DNA from: Pichia kudriavzevii
Taxonomy: Eukaryota > Ascomycota > Pichiomycetes > Pichiales > Pichiaceae
DNA length: 64,000 nt
Assembly: GCF_003054445.1 (NCBI RefSeq)
Contig: NC_042507.1
Location: 2,542,001-2,606,000 of the forward strand
Direction: 5' to 3'
The translations under genes were made by a program, and so were the position numbers. The notes beneath the pieces were generated by a model. The model worked only from the letters and a program-made list of their open reading frames with translations, was not told where the DNA came from and did not search any database. This document shows, in pieces, positions 38,948 through 48,371 of the stretch. Position 1 is the stretch's first letter. Every line of letters starts with the position of its first letter.

Positions 38948-39793
38948 ATGTTAGTCTCTCCAAAGGTCATTGAGCTTAAAGGTACGTATTTGCTTGCTTT
39001 CTATTGTAATACACGAATTTCTCCCTGTTGGATATCTTACTAACTCAATGGAACCACCCCCCCCCCTTCCTTCCTTGTTTCTACCTTTTCCGCAGCTCCA
39101 TTCAAAAACACCCAGCAAACCCAGATTGTGCACTTACAAAACGATGCCGACACTCCGCTAGCCTTCAAGGTAAAGACAACGGCTCCTAGGATCTACTGTG
39201 TTCGTCCAAACAGTGGTGTCCTCCAACCTGGTGCCACCGAAAACATTGCCATAATCTTTCAAGGCTTGACCGAAGAACCTCAACTTGGGTCAAAATGCAA
39301 GGATAAGTTTTTGTTTGTGGGTGTTCCATGTGACGGCAGTATTGACCCTAAGCATGTCTCCACCTCATGGAATGAACTCACTGAGGGAAAAACAACATCA
39401 GATACAAAGGTTAAGGTTGTATTCAACTACGACTCTCCAATGAATACAATTACCGAAGAGAAATCTGTCAGGGACGAACCACATCCTGCTACAACTATCG
39501 AGCAAGCACCAAGAGCTGTTGAAGCCGTGGAGCCTATCCAAAGAGACGTCGAGAGAAATGTTGAGAGAAATGTTGAGAGACCTGTCGAAAGATACGTTAA
39601 GAAACAGGTTGAGGAACCAGCTCAGCCATCAGCCAAAGCACCTGTTGAATCAGTGCACAACTCTGTTAAGAAAGTACAAGCTGTTGAACCACCTAGTGTA
39701 GCTACTCAAGTCAATACAACGGGAACGAACCAGCTATACATGTATGCAATTGTGGCCTTAATTGTCGCATTCATCTTATCTAGACTCGTATAG
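38948..39793 (+). CDS. SCS2: VAP-family ER membrane protein Scs2 (spliced)
   Basis: An ER tail-anchored VAP protein whose MSP domain binds FFAT motifs and tethers ER to plasma membrane; in yeast it controls lipid synthesis through Opi1. The single open frame begins at 39128, but reading join(38948..38981,39096..39793) adds the missing front: MLVSPKVIELK from exon 1 joined to APFKNTQQTQIVHLQN. The spliced protein is 243 aa; S. cerevisiae Scs2 is 244. The MSP core has the VAP signature AFKVKTTAPRIYCVRPNSG at about 36-54 and FQGLTEEP near 68. A linker with VERN/VERP repeats (about 155-180) leads to a hydrophobic tail anchor (about 222-240). Confidence 0.94.
38982..39095 (+). other. Intron of SCS2
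   Basis: A 114-bp intron with donor GTACGT (38982-38987), perfect TACTAAC branch site (39038-39044), a C10 and pyrimidine-rich stretch, and acceptor CGCAG (39091-39095). It splits an Ala codon after the first base. Confidence 0.92.
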
Positions 39794-41151
39794 TGGAGTT
39801 TATATTATATAGCTGTATTAAATGCTTAGTAACATTGCAAGGGAATGCACATTAAAAGTATGTAATGTATTAATAGTAATTTGTGCGACAAAAACTTTGT
39901 CGCATTGCAACAACACCTTTTAAGTGGTGTATAGCATGAGCGTGTTGTAGCTGAGAAGCTCTAAGAGAACATGCAGAGTTTACTATTTTTGACTTCCCAT
40001 TGGTTTGAATAGATTGTGAGGCCTTGTAGTAAACGTTGGGAAGGTTAAATACAAGAAAGTGGACTAGTAGCATACATATAAAGCCAAATAAAGTTTTGCA
40101 AAGGTTTACAAAATCACAAGTTTTTTTCAATAAAAATATAATTTTTCTTTTAAAATCTGGATAGTTCCTGGAAGTACAAAGTAGTAGATCTACGGTATTT
40201 TGAAGGATGATATATCGAGACCGAGAATCTATAAGCAAAGAATCATAAACTACTTACAGGGCCACTGGATGTTATCGTGGATCGAAGCAATTTCCCATAG
40301 GTGCAGCCATCGCAAAATAAACTATAAAATACAGACACAAAACTAAGGAAACATATTGTAGTTTGGTCAATGTTTACACGAAGCAACAAAAAAAGGGATC
40401 CATTTGTATCGTAATAAGTTAATTACAGTTTTTGGGCAGCCCACATAGACAGCTCAGAACTACAAATTGAACTCCGTGATGCATTTGCCAAGCATGAATA
40501 CCGTACGCAGATAATCACTGCTGAAAGATGGGTTACTTGCAAACAATAAATTCTATTTGGAAACCCATCTTGTTAGCAGAGCCGCCTACTGATGAACACA
40601 CCAATGTGAACAAACATCGTACGTCTTTTCAAAGTAGAGTTCCAACTTTTCAAAGTATCCAATGCGTTTATTATTGCAACTAAGGCAACTTCTAAGGCAA
40701 CGTCTTTTTCAACACACCAGTGGTGTGCTGATTGAGGAAGAACCATTGTCATGCTCCCTTTCAGAGGTGCTGTCTCACGTTGCACAAGGTTGGTTTTCAT
40801 TCGTATTACATATACGAATATGGAACTAATCTTTGCTGTTCTATATAGATGTCTTGTATAAGGGGAAACTCGATTTTAGCTGCAGATTCCTTTTTTTTCC
40901 GCAACTTTCAACAGTAAGCAAAAAAATAGTGATACCAAGTTGGAGGAAGCTACAGCACACCTAAGAGACGTCAATAGTTCAATGAGAAGAAAGAAAATAA
41001 GAGGAAAGCGAAGAAAAGTAGTTCCAATACAGATCTTCAAATACATCTCGATAAATCCAAAAGTGGAAGGAGAGGCAAGCCCTCATTTTCCGCTAACCCA
41101 CACACTGAGTATGTTGGCCCTAACAGTTTCTACATCTTTCACCTGGTCAGC
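39794..41151. other. Gene-poor 1.36-kb region with stem-loop-forming sequence
   Basis: No convincing coding frame. Visible structure: an inverted repeat at 39884-39904 (TGCGACAAA/TTTGTCGCA, 3-base loop), a near-perfect long stem at 40518-40579, duplicated CTTTTCAAAGTA (40625-40636, 40646-40657), duplicated TAAGGCAAC (40681-40689, 40693-40701) and the palindrome CACACCAGTGGTGTG (40713-40727). A 75-codon minus frame (40573-40800) crosses these repeats and is not called. The region could hold a non-coding RNA; known snRNA signatures were not found. Confidence 0.45.
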
Positions 41152-41502
41152 ATGGAGAACAACAACAGGAAGAGGCGCAGAGACGAAGATACTGCTGTGA
41201 GCGAGACAGTCGTGTTACTATCCGACGAAGAAACGACAGCAACCACGGAGAAGAGGACTAGTCAACCATCCTCGTCGTCTCATACCATCCAGTGCTGTGT
41301 TTGCATGGACGAGTTGAAAAACGCAGTAGCAACCCCCTGCGGTCATATTCTCTGCTCGGAGTGCCTCTTTGAAGCATTAGCAACATCGCATATGGGACAA
41401 CGTGGCTCTGAGATAAGGGGTGGCCTCTGTCCTGTTTGCAGACAACGGGTCTTATATAAAGACATTGTGCCTTTAAAAGTCCGTTTCAGAAAGAAAGTGT
41501 GA
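41152..41502 (+). CDS. SLX8: Small RING-finger protein, SLX8/RNF4-like
   Basis: A 116-aa protein. A basic start (NRKRRR) is followed by VVLLSDEE at about 19-26, a good SUMO-interacting motif with acidic flank. The C-terminal RING (about 46-105) has the C3HC4 pattern: CCVCMDELKNAVATPCGHILCSEC, then CPVCRQR. SIM plus RING is the layout of SUMO-targeted ubiquitin ligases such as Slx8 and RNF4, which act with Slx5 in yeast on sumoylated nuclear proteins. The name is by architecture; S. cerevisiae Slx8 is longer (274 aa). An overlapping frame (40940-41200) continues upstream in another phase and is not called. The gene sits only 87 bp before the metacaspase start. Confidence 0.65.
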   Translation: MENNNRKRRRDEDTAVSETVVLLSDEETTATTEKRTSQPSSSSHTIQCCVCMDELKNAVATPCGHILCSECLFEALATSHMGQRGSEIRGGLCPVCRQRVLYKDIVPLKVRFRKKV

Positions 41503-41589
41503 TTCGAGAAGTGTGTTTGTGCATCTGCGACTTCACTGTTACAGTTCTTCTTCTTTCGAAAACCTATAAAACTGGACGACACCACTCAC

Positions 41590-42558
41590 ATGTACACCAA
41601 CAGAGGCTACAGTAACGGCTACAGTAACGGTAGCGTATACGGAAATAACGAAGGGTACCAATCAGGGAAAAGAAGGGCGCTTCTCGTTGGTATCAACTAT
41701 TTCGGAACCAACAACCAGCTCAATGGATGTATCAACGATGTTCACAATATGGAGAAGTTTCTTCTCACTCAGGGCTTTACTCCAGGGGATATGGTAATCC
41801 TAACAGATGATCAACAGAACCCAATGGGGATACCGACGCGTGCAAACATGTTACGAGCAATGCAGTGGCTGGTTTCGGATGCCAGACCTGGCGACTCCTT
41901 CTTTTTCCATTATTCAGGACACGGAGGTGAAGAGAAGGATCTCGACGGCGATGAAGTTGACGGCATGGATGAATGCATTTACCCTGTAGATTTCCAAAGT
42001 CAGGGCTCCATTATTGATGATATTATGCATGACATCATGGTGAGACCTTTACCGCAAGGTTGCAAACTTACTGCAATTTTTGATTCATGCCACTCTGGTA
42101 CAGCTCTTGACCTTCCTTATACTTATAGAGCCCAGGATGGCGGTTTGAAAGAATATAGTATCTGGAAGGAAGGAGGAATGGATGGTGCACAGCTCTTACT
42201 GGGCTATGCGACGAGAGACGTAGGTATGATGATGGGTAGTGTCAAGAGTTTATTCAATACGGCTTCTCATTACAAGTCAAAGGAACAAATAGAAGCGATT
42301 ACTCGTATGAAGATGTCTCTAGCAGACGTTGCCATGTTTAGTGGTTGTAAAGACGACCAAACCAGTGCTGATGCTTCAGGAACCGGTGCAATGAGTTGGG
42401 CCTTTCTAACCGCAATGTCGAATTTACCTCCAGGTCAACACTACAGTTACCTTACTCTTCTACAAGCCCTTCGTGCCAATCTAAAGGGAAAATTCACGCA
42501 AAAACCCCAACTTTCCACCGGCCATCAGATTGATCCCAACTCCCTATTTACCATATAG
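41590..42558 (+). CDS. MCA1: Metacaspase
   Basis: A 322-aa Ca2+-dependent Arg/Lys-specific cysteine protease (clan CD), involved in yeast cell death, ageing and aggregate clearance. The dyad is intact: H111 in HYSGHGG and C167 in DSCHSG. Asp-rich DLDGDEVDGMDE follows the His. The p10-like part starts around residue 225. The N-terminal prodomain, which is Gln/Pro-rich and about 100 residues long in S. cerevisiae Mca1 (432 aa), is here only about 25 residues (YSNGYSNG repeats). No upstream in-frame codons could supply it, because the RING gene ends 87 bp away. Confidence 0.92.
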   Translation: MYTNRGYSNGYSNGSVYGNNEGYQSGKRRALLVGINYFGTNNQLNGCINDVHNMEKFLLTQGFTPGDMVILTDDQQNPMGIPTRANMLRAMQWLVSDARPGDSFFFHYSGHGGEEKDLDGDEVDGMDECIYPVDFQSQGSIIDDIMHDIMVRPLPQGCKLTAIFDSCHSGTALDLPYTYRAQDGGLKEYSIWKEGGMDGAQLLLGYATRDVGMMMGSVKSLFNTASHYKSKEQIEAITRMKMSLADVAMFSGCKDDQTSADASGTGAMSWAFLTAMSNLPPGQHYSYLTLLQALRANLKGKFTQKPQLSTGHQIDPNSLFTI

Positions 42559-42890
42559 CGTTCATAACATACGGATGTATTCCTGCTGCCGCTAATATAT
42601 ATATATATGATATTCGTATTTGTATATATGTGTACATTTACATGTTTGCATATACATGTTTGCATATACATGCACAACTCAAATATAACAAATATACCCC
42701 TTACATTATCAGGGTTTCGCGCTCTTTCTCTCCCATTTGAGAATTTTTGCTTTTTTCCAACATCCAATCCCCGCCACTTTTTTGCATTTCAGACAGAATT
42801 CCATTTGCAATACTCGTTTCTGTTTATGAGCCAGCCAAAACGTCATATTCTATCACTATCGACATCAGTTTTGGTCAACGAGATACAACA
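42559..42890. other. MCA1-STH1 intergenic region
   Basis: A 332-bp spacer with a TA repeat (42593-42608) and a triplicated catgtttgcatata-like unit (about 42640-42672). The STH1 frame remains open for 48 codons before its conserved start. No other gene is seen. Confidence 0.45.
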
Positions 42891-45800
42891 ATGAACACAG
42901 CGGACTCGCTTATCCAACGACTTGTTGAATGTCGCAATACTGCAGACTATACACCCATTCTGGAGAAACTCGCTCAGTATGATGAGTCAGTGAGACGTTC
43001 CAATGCAAACAAGAATGATCTGGATGAATCTTGGTCAAAAAATACAGAACAAGTCGATCTTGAGCTGCTCAGAAAACAGGTTTTGGGCCTACAATTATTA
43101 GCCAAAGATATTGATTTACCAACCGAGCTCGCGTTGGAGTATTTGAAAAATGACGACGATTCCATCAAGAAGCAATTGAATGATACTAAGAAGTCTTCTA
43201 TCAATGATGTTTCAATACCTCTACCGTTAGATGATTACGATTCAAAGGCAGAAATGTTAGGCATAATTCCAAACAAACCTAAAGTTGATCCCAGGTTCCA
43301 TTCTGTTGGGTCTCCAGAATTGGAAGATTTGGTGAAATTGAAAATAGACTCCAGAATCAACCAGCTGGAATCTTTAAGCTCAAACTTGGGCTCTTATGAT
43401 TTTTCCAAATTTGAAAATGATCTTAATTATTCAAACGAGGAGATTTTAGATAACGTTGATGAATTGAAAATAGATGCATTGGTTGAACTGAAAAGCTTGA
43501 AACTGTTACCATTACAAAAGCAGCTGAGAAACCACTTATTGATTAAAGTCGCTACAAATACGATCTATAATGATGAAAGTTTGAATAACTACTCAGTCTT
43601 CAAAACTTGGAAAAGGACCTATTGTGTGCATCCAAAACAGAAAGTTGTTCAAACTGCTAAATTAGCGGAAAAGTTACAACAACAGCAACAGTTTGAGAGA
43701 GAGAAATTAATAGAATCTCTGCATAATGAAAAAGTTCAACTATACATTGAGACAGCCAACAAAACTCAAAACAACATTGCGTCCAATCAAATGAGACGTT
43801 TCCAACTAGGTAAATCAATTCACAAATTCCATCAAGAGTGTGAGAGGGATGAATCTAAAAAGTTTGAAAGAAATGCCAAGCAAAGATTACAAGCTTTGAA
43901 GGCCAACGATGAAGAGGCATACATTAAATTGTTGGATCAAACTAAAGATAAGAGAATTACGCATTTGCTAAAACAAACCAACTCTTTTCTTGATTCTTTG
44001 GCTAATGCCGTTAAAGTTCAACAGAACGAAACTAAAATTCTGACTCAGATCGAGAAGGGCATGAATCCTTCGAAAGATTCGAAAACTGAAGAGGAGGAGG
44101 AAGAAACTGAAAAGGAAAGTGAAACCAAGGAGAAAAAGGTTGATTATTATGAAGTAGCCCACCATATCAAGGAGAAGGTTGAAAAACAGCCATCCATTTT
44201 AGTTGGTGGTACACTAAAGGAATACCAAATTAAGGGTTTAGAATGGATGGTATCTCTTTATAATAACCATTTGAATGGTATCTTAGCAGATGAAATGGGT
44301 TTGGGTAAGACAATCCAATCCATTGCGTTGATTACTTACCTAATTGAGAAAAAGAGTGAAAGTGGGAAATTTTTGATTATTGTTCCTCTCTCAACGATTA
44401 CCAACTGGACTTTAGAATTTGAGCAATGGGCGCCATCACTAAAGACGATTGTTTATAAAGGTAGTCAACAGCAGAGAAGAGATTTGCAACATCAGATTAG
44501 AATGGCTGATTTTCAAGTTTTATTGACAACTTACGAATATGTCATTAGAGATAGGCCGCTATTGAGTAAATTCAAGTGGGCTCATATGTTAATCGACGAA
44601 GGTCACAGATTAAAGAATGCAGATTCTAAATTGTTCCAAACATTGACGAACTATTACACTACCAGGAATAGATTGATTCTAACTGGTACTCCACTACAGA
44701 ACAGTTTACCTGAGTTATGGGCCTTATTGAACTTCATTCTACCTAAGGTTTTCAATTCTGTGAAGTCCTTTGATGAGTGGTTCAATACACCTTTTGCTAA
44801 TACTGGCCACCAGGAAAAATTGGAACTAAGTGAAGAAGAGAGCTTGTTAATTATTAGAAGATTGCACAAAGTCTTGAGACCTTTCCTTTTAAGACGTCTC
44901 AAGAAGGACGTTGCCAAGGACTTGCCAGACAAAGTTGAAAAAGTCATCAAATGTAAGTTTTCCAATCTACAGTCTCATATTTACAAACAACTATTGACTC
45001 ATAACGCCCTATTTATTGGTGAAGGTCAGATTGGGGCAACAAAATCAGGATTAAAAGGTTTGAATAATAAGATTATGCAACTTCGTAAAGCATGTAACCA
45101 CCCGTTTGTTTTTGAGGAGGTTGAAAACCTTGTTAATCCAGACAGGTTAACAACGGATTTAATATGGAGATGTTCAGGTAAGTTTGAATTATTAGACAGA
45201 ATCTTACCAAAACTGAGGGCTACTGGGCACAGGGTTTTAATTTTCTTTCAAATGACCCAGGTTATGGACATTATGGAAGATTTTCTACGCTTTAAAAACT
45301 TGAAATATATGAGATTGGATGGCTCGACAAAGGCTGATGATAGACAGTCGATGTTGAAAGATTTTAACGCACCTGATTCTGAGTACTTTTGCTTTTTACT
45401 TTCTACAAGAGCAGGTGGTTTAGGTTTGAACTTACAAAGTGCAGATACTGTTATCATTTTTGACACTGACTGGAATCCTCATCAGGATCTACAAGCCCAA
45501 GATAGAGCTCATAGAATTGGTCAAAAGAACGAAGTCAGAATTTTAAGATTAATTACAAGTGAATCTGTTGAAGAGGTGATTTTAGAGAGAGCACACCAAA
45601 AGTTGGATATTGATGGTAAAGTTATTCAAGCTGGTAAATTCGATAATAAATCGAGTGCCGAAGAGCAAGAAGCTTATCTAAAGAGTTTGTTAGAAAAGGA
45701 AAAACTAAAAGGTGATGATGCAGAGAATGACAATTTTGACGACGCTGAAATCAACGAGATCTTAGCTCGTGATGAGAATGAAATGGAAACTTTTGAGAAG

Positions 45801-46577
45801 CTGGACATGGATAGGGCTAGGGAGGATACAGTGCGTGGCACACCAAGATTAATGGAAGAAGATGAAGTTCCAGAAGTTTTGAAAGAGGATATGAGCCAAC
45901 ACGTGGACGTAAGAGAAGAGGCTTCTGGTCGTAGAGTAACTAAGAAGGTTATCTATGATGATGGCTTAACAGAAGAACAATGGCTACAGGCCATGGACGA
46001 CGAGAATGATAGTGTTGAAGCAGCCGTTGAAAGGAAGCGCCAGCGGTTAGCAAAAATGCGTAATAAGAACGAAGAAACAACCGACGAAGGTTTAAATAAT
46101 GATGATTTCAAAGGCAGCGATAGTGATGAAGAGGTCTATGCAGATGATGTTCCAAACAGGAAAAGACAGAGACTGTCTAGAGGCTCAACCCCAAAAGAAT
46201 CCTCAGTGAAGAAAAATCAGAAAAAAGAGGCCAAACCATTGCCGGAATGGATTCAACGTGGCTATGAGTTACTTGACAGCTTGGAGCGTTTGACAGACGA
46301 GGATGGCAATGATATCAGCAGTTTGTTTATTAAGTTGCCATCGCGTAAATATTATGCTGATTATTACAAAATCATTCCTCATCCCGTATCTTTAAATCAA
46401 GTTCGTAAACAACTGGATACAAAGAAACTTGCCAACTGGGATGCGTTCATCGGAGAATTGAAGCAAATGGTTGCCAACGCACATGTTTACAATGAGGAAG
46501 GTTCTTACGTTGCAAAGGCTGCTGATATTCTTGGCAAGAGGATGGATGAAATGGTTTCTCAATGGGATATCTCTTAA
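42891..46577 (+). CDS. STH1: SNF2-type ATPase of the RSC chromatin remodeller
   Basis: A 1228-aa DNA translocase that slides and ejects nucleosomes. I choose ATG 42891 (MNTADSLIQRL); the 48 upstream codons lack homology. Domains: HSA near 290-350 (FKTWKRTYCVHPKQKVVQTAKLAEKLQQ), helicase lobe 1 from about 425 with DEMGLGKT and DEGH boxes, lobe 2 with STRAGGLGLNLQ and the QAQDRAHRIGQ box, an SnAC-like acidic stretch, and a C-terminal bromodomain (about 1115-1225) that binds acetyl-lysine. The shorter N-terminus without a Gln-rich region favours Sth1 (1359 aa) over Snf2 (1703 aa). Assignment to RSC rather than SWI/SNF is by this layout. Confidence 0.9.
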   Translation: MNTADSLIQRLVECRNTADYTPILEKLAQYDESVRRSNANKNDLDESWSKNTEQVDLELLRKQVLGLQLLAKDIDLPTELALEYLKNDDDSIKKQLNDTKKSSINDVSIPLPLDDYDSKAEMLGIIPNKPKVDPRFHSVGSPELEDLVKLKIDSRINQLESLSSNLGSYDFSKFENDLNYSNEEILDNVDELKIDALVELKSLKLLPLQKQLRNHLLIKVATNTIYNDESLNNYSVFKTWKRTYCVHPKQKVVQTAKLAEKLQQQQQFEREKLIESLHNEKVQLYIETANKTQNNIASNQMRRFQLGKSIHKFHQECERDESKKFERNAKQRLQALKANDEEAYIKLLDQTKDKRITHLLKQTNSFLDSLANAVKVQQNETKILTQIEKGMNPSKDSKTEEEEEETEKESETKEKKVDYYEVAHHIKEKVEKQPSILVGGTLKEYQIKGLEWMVSLYNNHLNGILADEMGLGKTIQSIALITYLIEKKSESGKFLIIVPLSTITNWTLEFEQWAPSLKTIVYKGSQQQRRDLQHQIRMADFQVLLTTYEYVIRDRPLLSKFKWAHMLIDEGHRLKNADSKLFQTLTNYYTTRNRLILTGTPLQNSLPELWALLNFILPKVFNSVKSFDEWFNTPFANTGHQEKLELSEEESLLIIRRLHKVLRPFLLRRLKKDVAKDLPDKVEKVIKCKFSNLQSHIYKQLLTHNALFIGEGQIGATKSGLKGLNNKIMQLRKACNHPFVFEEVENLVNPDRLTTDLIWRCSGKFELLDRILPKLRATGHRVLIFFQMTQVMDIMEDFLRFKNLKYMRLDGSTKADDRQSMLKDFNAPDSEYFCFLLSTRAGGLGLNLQSADTVIIFDTDWNPHQDLQAQDRAHRIGQKNEVRILRLITSESVEEVILERAHQKLDIDGKVIQAGKFDNKSSAEEQEAYLKSLLEKEKLKGDDAENDNFDDAEINEILARDENEMETFEKLDMDRAREDTVRGTPRLMEEDEVPEVLKEDMSQHVDVREEASGRRVTKKVIYDDGLTEEQWLQAMDDENDSVEAAVERKRQRLAKMRNKNEETTDEGLNNDDFKGSDSDEEVYADDVPNRKRQRLSRGSTPKESSVKKNQKKEAKPLPEWIQRGYELLDSLERLTDEDGNDISSLFIKLPSRKYYADYYKIIPHPVSLNQVRKQLDTKKLANWDAFIGELKQMVANAHVYNEEGSYVAKAADILGKRMDEMVSQWDIS

Positions 46578-46642
46578 TGAAATATTAAATTTAAATCTTC
46601 TTTATTTGTATTATTCACGCTATATTAGTATTACATTGTATT

Positions 46643-47476
46643 TTATAACTTTAGTCTAAAACAAACGAAATAAACGATTAAAAGTGCACATAAGGTGCCC
46701 ACCACTCTCTCCATGAAGCTGTGGTAGAACATGCAGGTCACCGTGAACATCATTAGCCATGCTAAACAAAGTGCCAAGAACGCTAATTGTAGCAACTTGC
46801 ATGATCCACTCACTCGGACAGGCAATTCAGTTATACGGTTCATCAATACAATCCACTTATTCAAAGAAACGGTTTCCCAACTTAGTGCAGAAGCAAACGT
46901 GCAAGTTATTAAGGAATGCCCGCTAGATTTAAAACCTCCTTCGTACCTCCAACCACTACTGACGCATGATCTGTAGAATACGGTTTCCGGATGTCCAATA
47001 CAATGGCCGCCAGTGATACGATGGATGCGCTCATATAAGGACGGGCCAAAAAACCAAACAATGCACGTAATCACTGGCATAAATATACCAGCTAATTTTA
47101 TCATCTGCACGCCTGAATACCGAAACGTTGCAGCTTTTTTGTTTCCCGAATCCTTCATTGTATCTATCAACGATACATCTGATTTGCTTCCCTGCAAACA
47201 ATCATATATCTGTGTCATGTCTGATGTAGGCAACAAAGGTTTCATCTTTATCACAACAATCAACTTGTACGTCTGAAGAATAATGAAGACAAGAGTGAAT
47301 ATTTCAAATGAATGTCCTGCTAGGAATTTATTTAGGAAACCATCTGGACTAATAAGCGGCCATTTTTTGGGGTTGAAATCGGGAAGATATGCATCTTTGA
47401 GCAACCTCAATGGCTCTGTACCAGTCAAAACCAACAAAAACCCTATAGGAAATGTATATTCGTTGATACCCATCAT
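46643..47476 (-). CDS. FIT-family acyl-CoA diphosphatase (Scs3/Yft2-like)
   Basis: A multi-pass ER protein of the fat-storage-inducing transmembrane (FIT2) family, which cleaves acyl-CoA and supports lipid droplet budding and phospholipid homeostasis. The two family His sites are visible: SSGHSLIT near residue 185 and MFYHSFMERVVGT near 255. About six hydrophobic helices are seen. The frame is open to an ATG at 47545 (300 aa), but that would overlap MCM21 by 29 bp on the same strand. The ATG pair at 47476/47473 gives 277 or 276 aa with a 40-bp gap and is more likely. S. cerevisiae has SCS3 and YFT2, and I cannot decide between them. Confidence 0.75.
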   Translation of the reverse strand: MMGINEYTFPIGFLLVLTGTEPLRLLKDAYLPDFNPKKWPLISPDGFLNKFLAGHSFEIFTLVFIILQTYKLIVVIKMKPLLPTSDMTQIYDCLQGSKSDVSLIDTMKDSGNKKAATFRYSGVQMIKLAGIFMPVITCIVWFFGPSLYERIHRITGGHCIGHPETVFYRSCVSSGWRYEGGFKSSGHSLITCTFASALSWETVSLNKWIVLMNRITELPVRVSGSCKLLQLAFLALCLAWLMMFTVTCMFYHSFMERVVGTLCALLIVYFVCFRLKL

Positions 47477-47516
47477 TGCTCTGCGAGTGATTACCGGCAA
47501 AAGAAAGTAGTGGTTA

Positions 47517-48161
47517 TCAGAGCTGTTGATATACCTGCATGGCAAATTTTATCACCGCGTCCAAATTCATGTTTGCGATTTCAACCGTATCCTTATCAGA
47601 GCCACTACCTGGGGTACCTGAGTAAGCTTGGCTCAAATATTTAGCAGCAAGTTCAAACACTGGAATACCCTTAGAAATTGTTGTTTGGAAAACTGACCAC
47701 CTCCAATTTCCAGAGTTTGAAGATGCCACTGATTTATGACTATTCTCGATTATGTCTCGTTTTAGGATCACATAGTGTGGAGGATCAAACTTGGATGTCT
47801 CTTCTCTGAACACATCAAATCTGACACCAAGAAATTCACGCTGAGGATCATTAGAGATAGGGAAAAAGGATATCCCATTCAACCTATAAACGTTTTCCAT
47901 TTGTATTTTGGGGATTTCAGTCTCGTGTAGCTCTCTCAATTCAGTTGTTCGCATAATAGTAATGCCATCCCCAATATCATCCTGGCAGTACTTTTGATCA
48001 CTCGAGTTTGTGTCGTAGAGAATGTCGTGTAGCAGCTCATCTACAGGGCCAATAGTGTCTAAGAGGGTAGAACTGTCCGAGTTTTCTAATTGTTTCTCTA
48101 ACTCTTCTACTTCCCTCTCCAAGTCTTGTATTTCGTTCTGCAACTCTTGATCAGCTAGCAT
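47517..48161 (-). CDS. MCM21: Kinetochore COMA subunit Mcm21 (CENP-O)
   Basis: A 214-aa protein. The N-terminus (1-30) is a strong heptad coiled coil (LQNEIQDLEREVEELEKQLE). The C-terminal RWD-like part matches the CENP-O/Mcm21 family: YRLNGISFFPISND (near 92), LGVRFDVF (near 108), HYVILKRD, and RWSVFQTTISKGIPVFELAAKYL. Mcm21 binds Ctf19, Ame1 and Okp1 in the inner kinetochore COMA complex. S. cerevisiae Mcm21 is 368 aa, so this copy is short, but many yeast orthologs are. Divergent from TAD2 over 210 bp, with the FIT-family gene directly behind it. Confidence 0.8.
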   Translation of the reverse strand: MLADQELQNEIQDLEREVEELEKQLENSDSSTLLDTIGPVDELLHDILYDTNSSDQKYCQDDIGDGITIMRTTELRELHETEIPKIQMENVYRLNGISFFPISNDPQREFLGVRFDVFREETSKFDPPHYVILKRDIIENSHKSVASSNSGNWRWSVFQTTISKGIPVFELAAKYLSQAYSGTPGSGSDKDTVEIANMNLDAVIKFAMQVYQQL

Positions 48162-48371
48162 TACTGTGTATACGGCGTTGTGTAAAACGTGTTAAGAATT
48201 GACATGTTTAAGTGTAGGGGAGAAGCTATCTTCAAGATTTGTTTTCCTAAACCTCTCTGATTTTTTATGTTTTTAAATCCTAATTTTTTTTTTTTTGCTA
48301 GATACTAAATCCTACTATAACTAATATTCAGTTTACCCTTATAATACTAAAAATGTATAGTAAACACGGCC

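Noticed and set aside
40573-40800. 75-codon minus-strand frame
   Set aside because: It runs through several short repeats and a palindrome, with no family match; the repeats explain it better than a protein.
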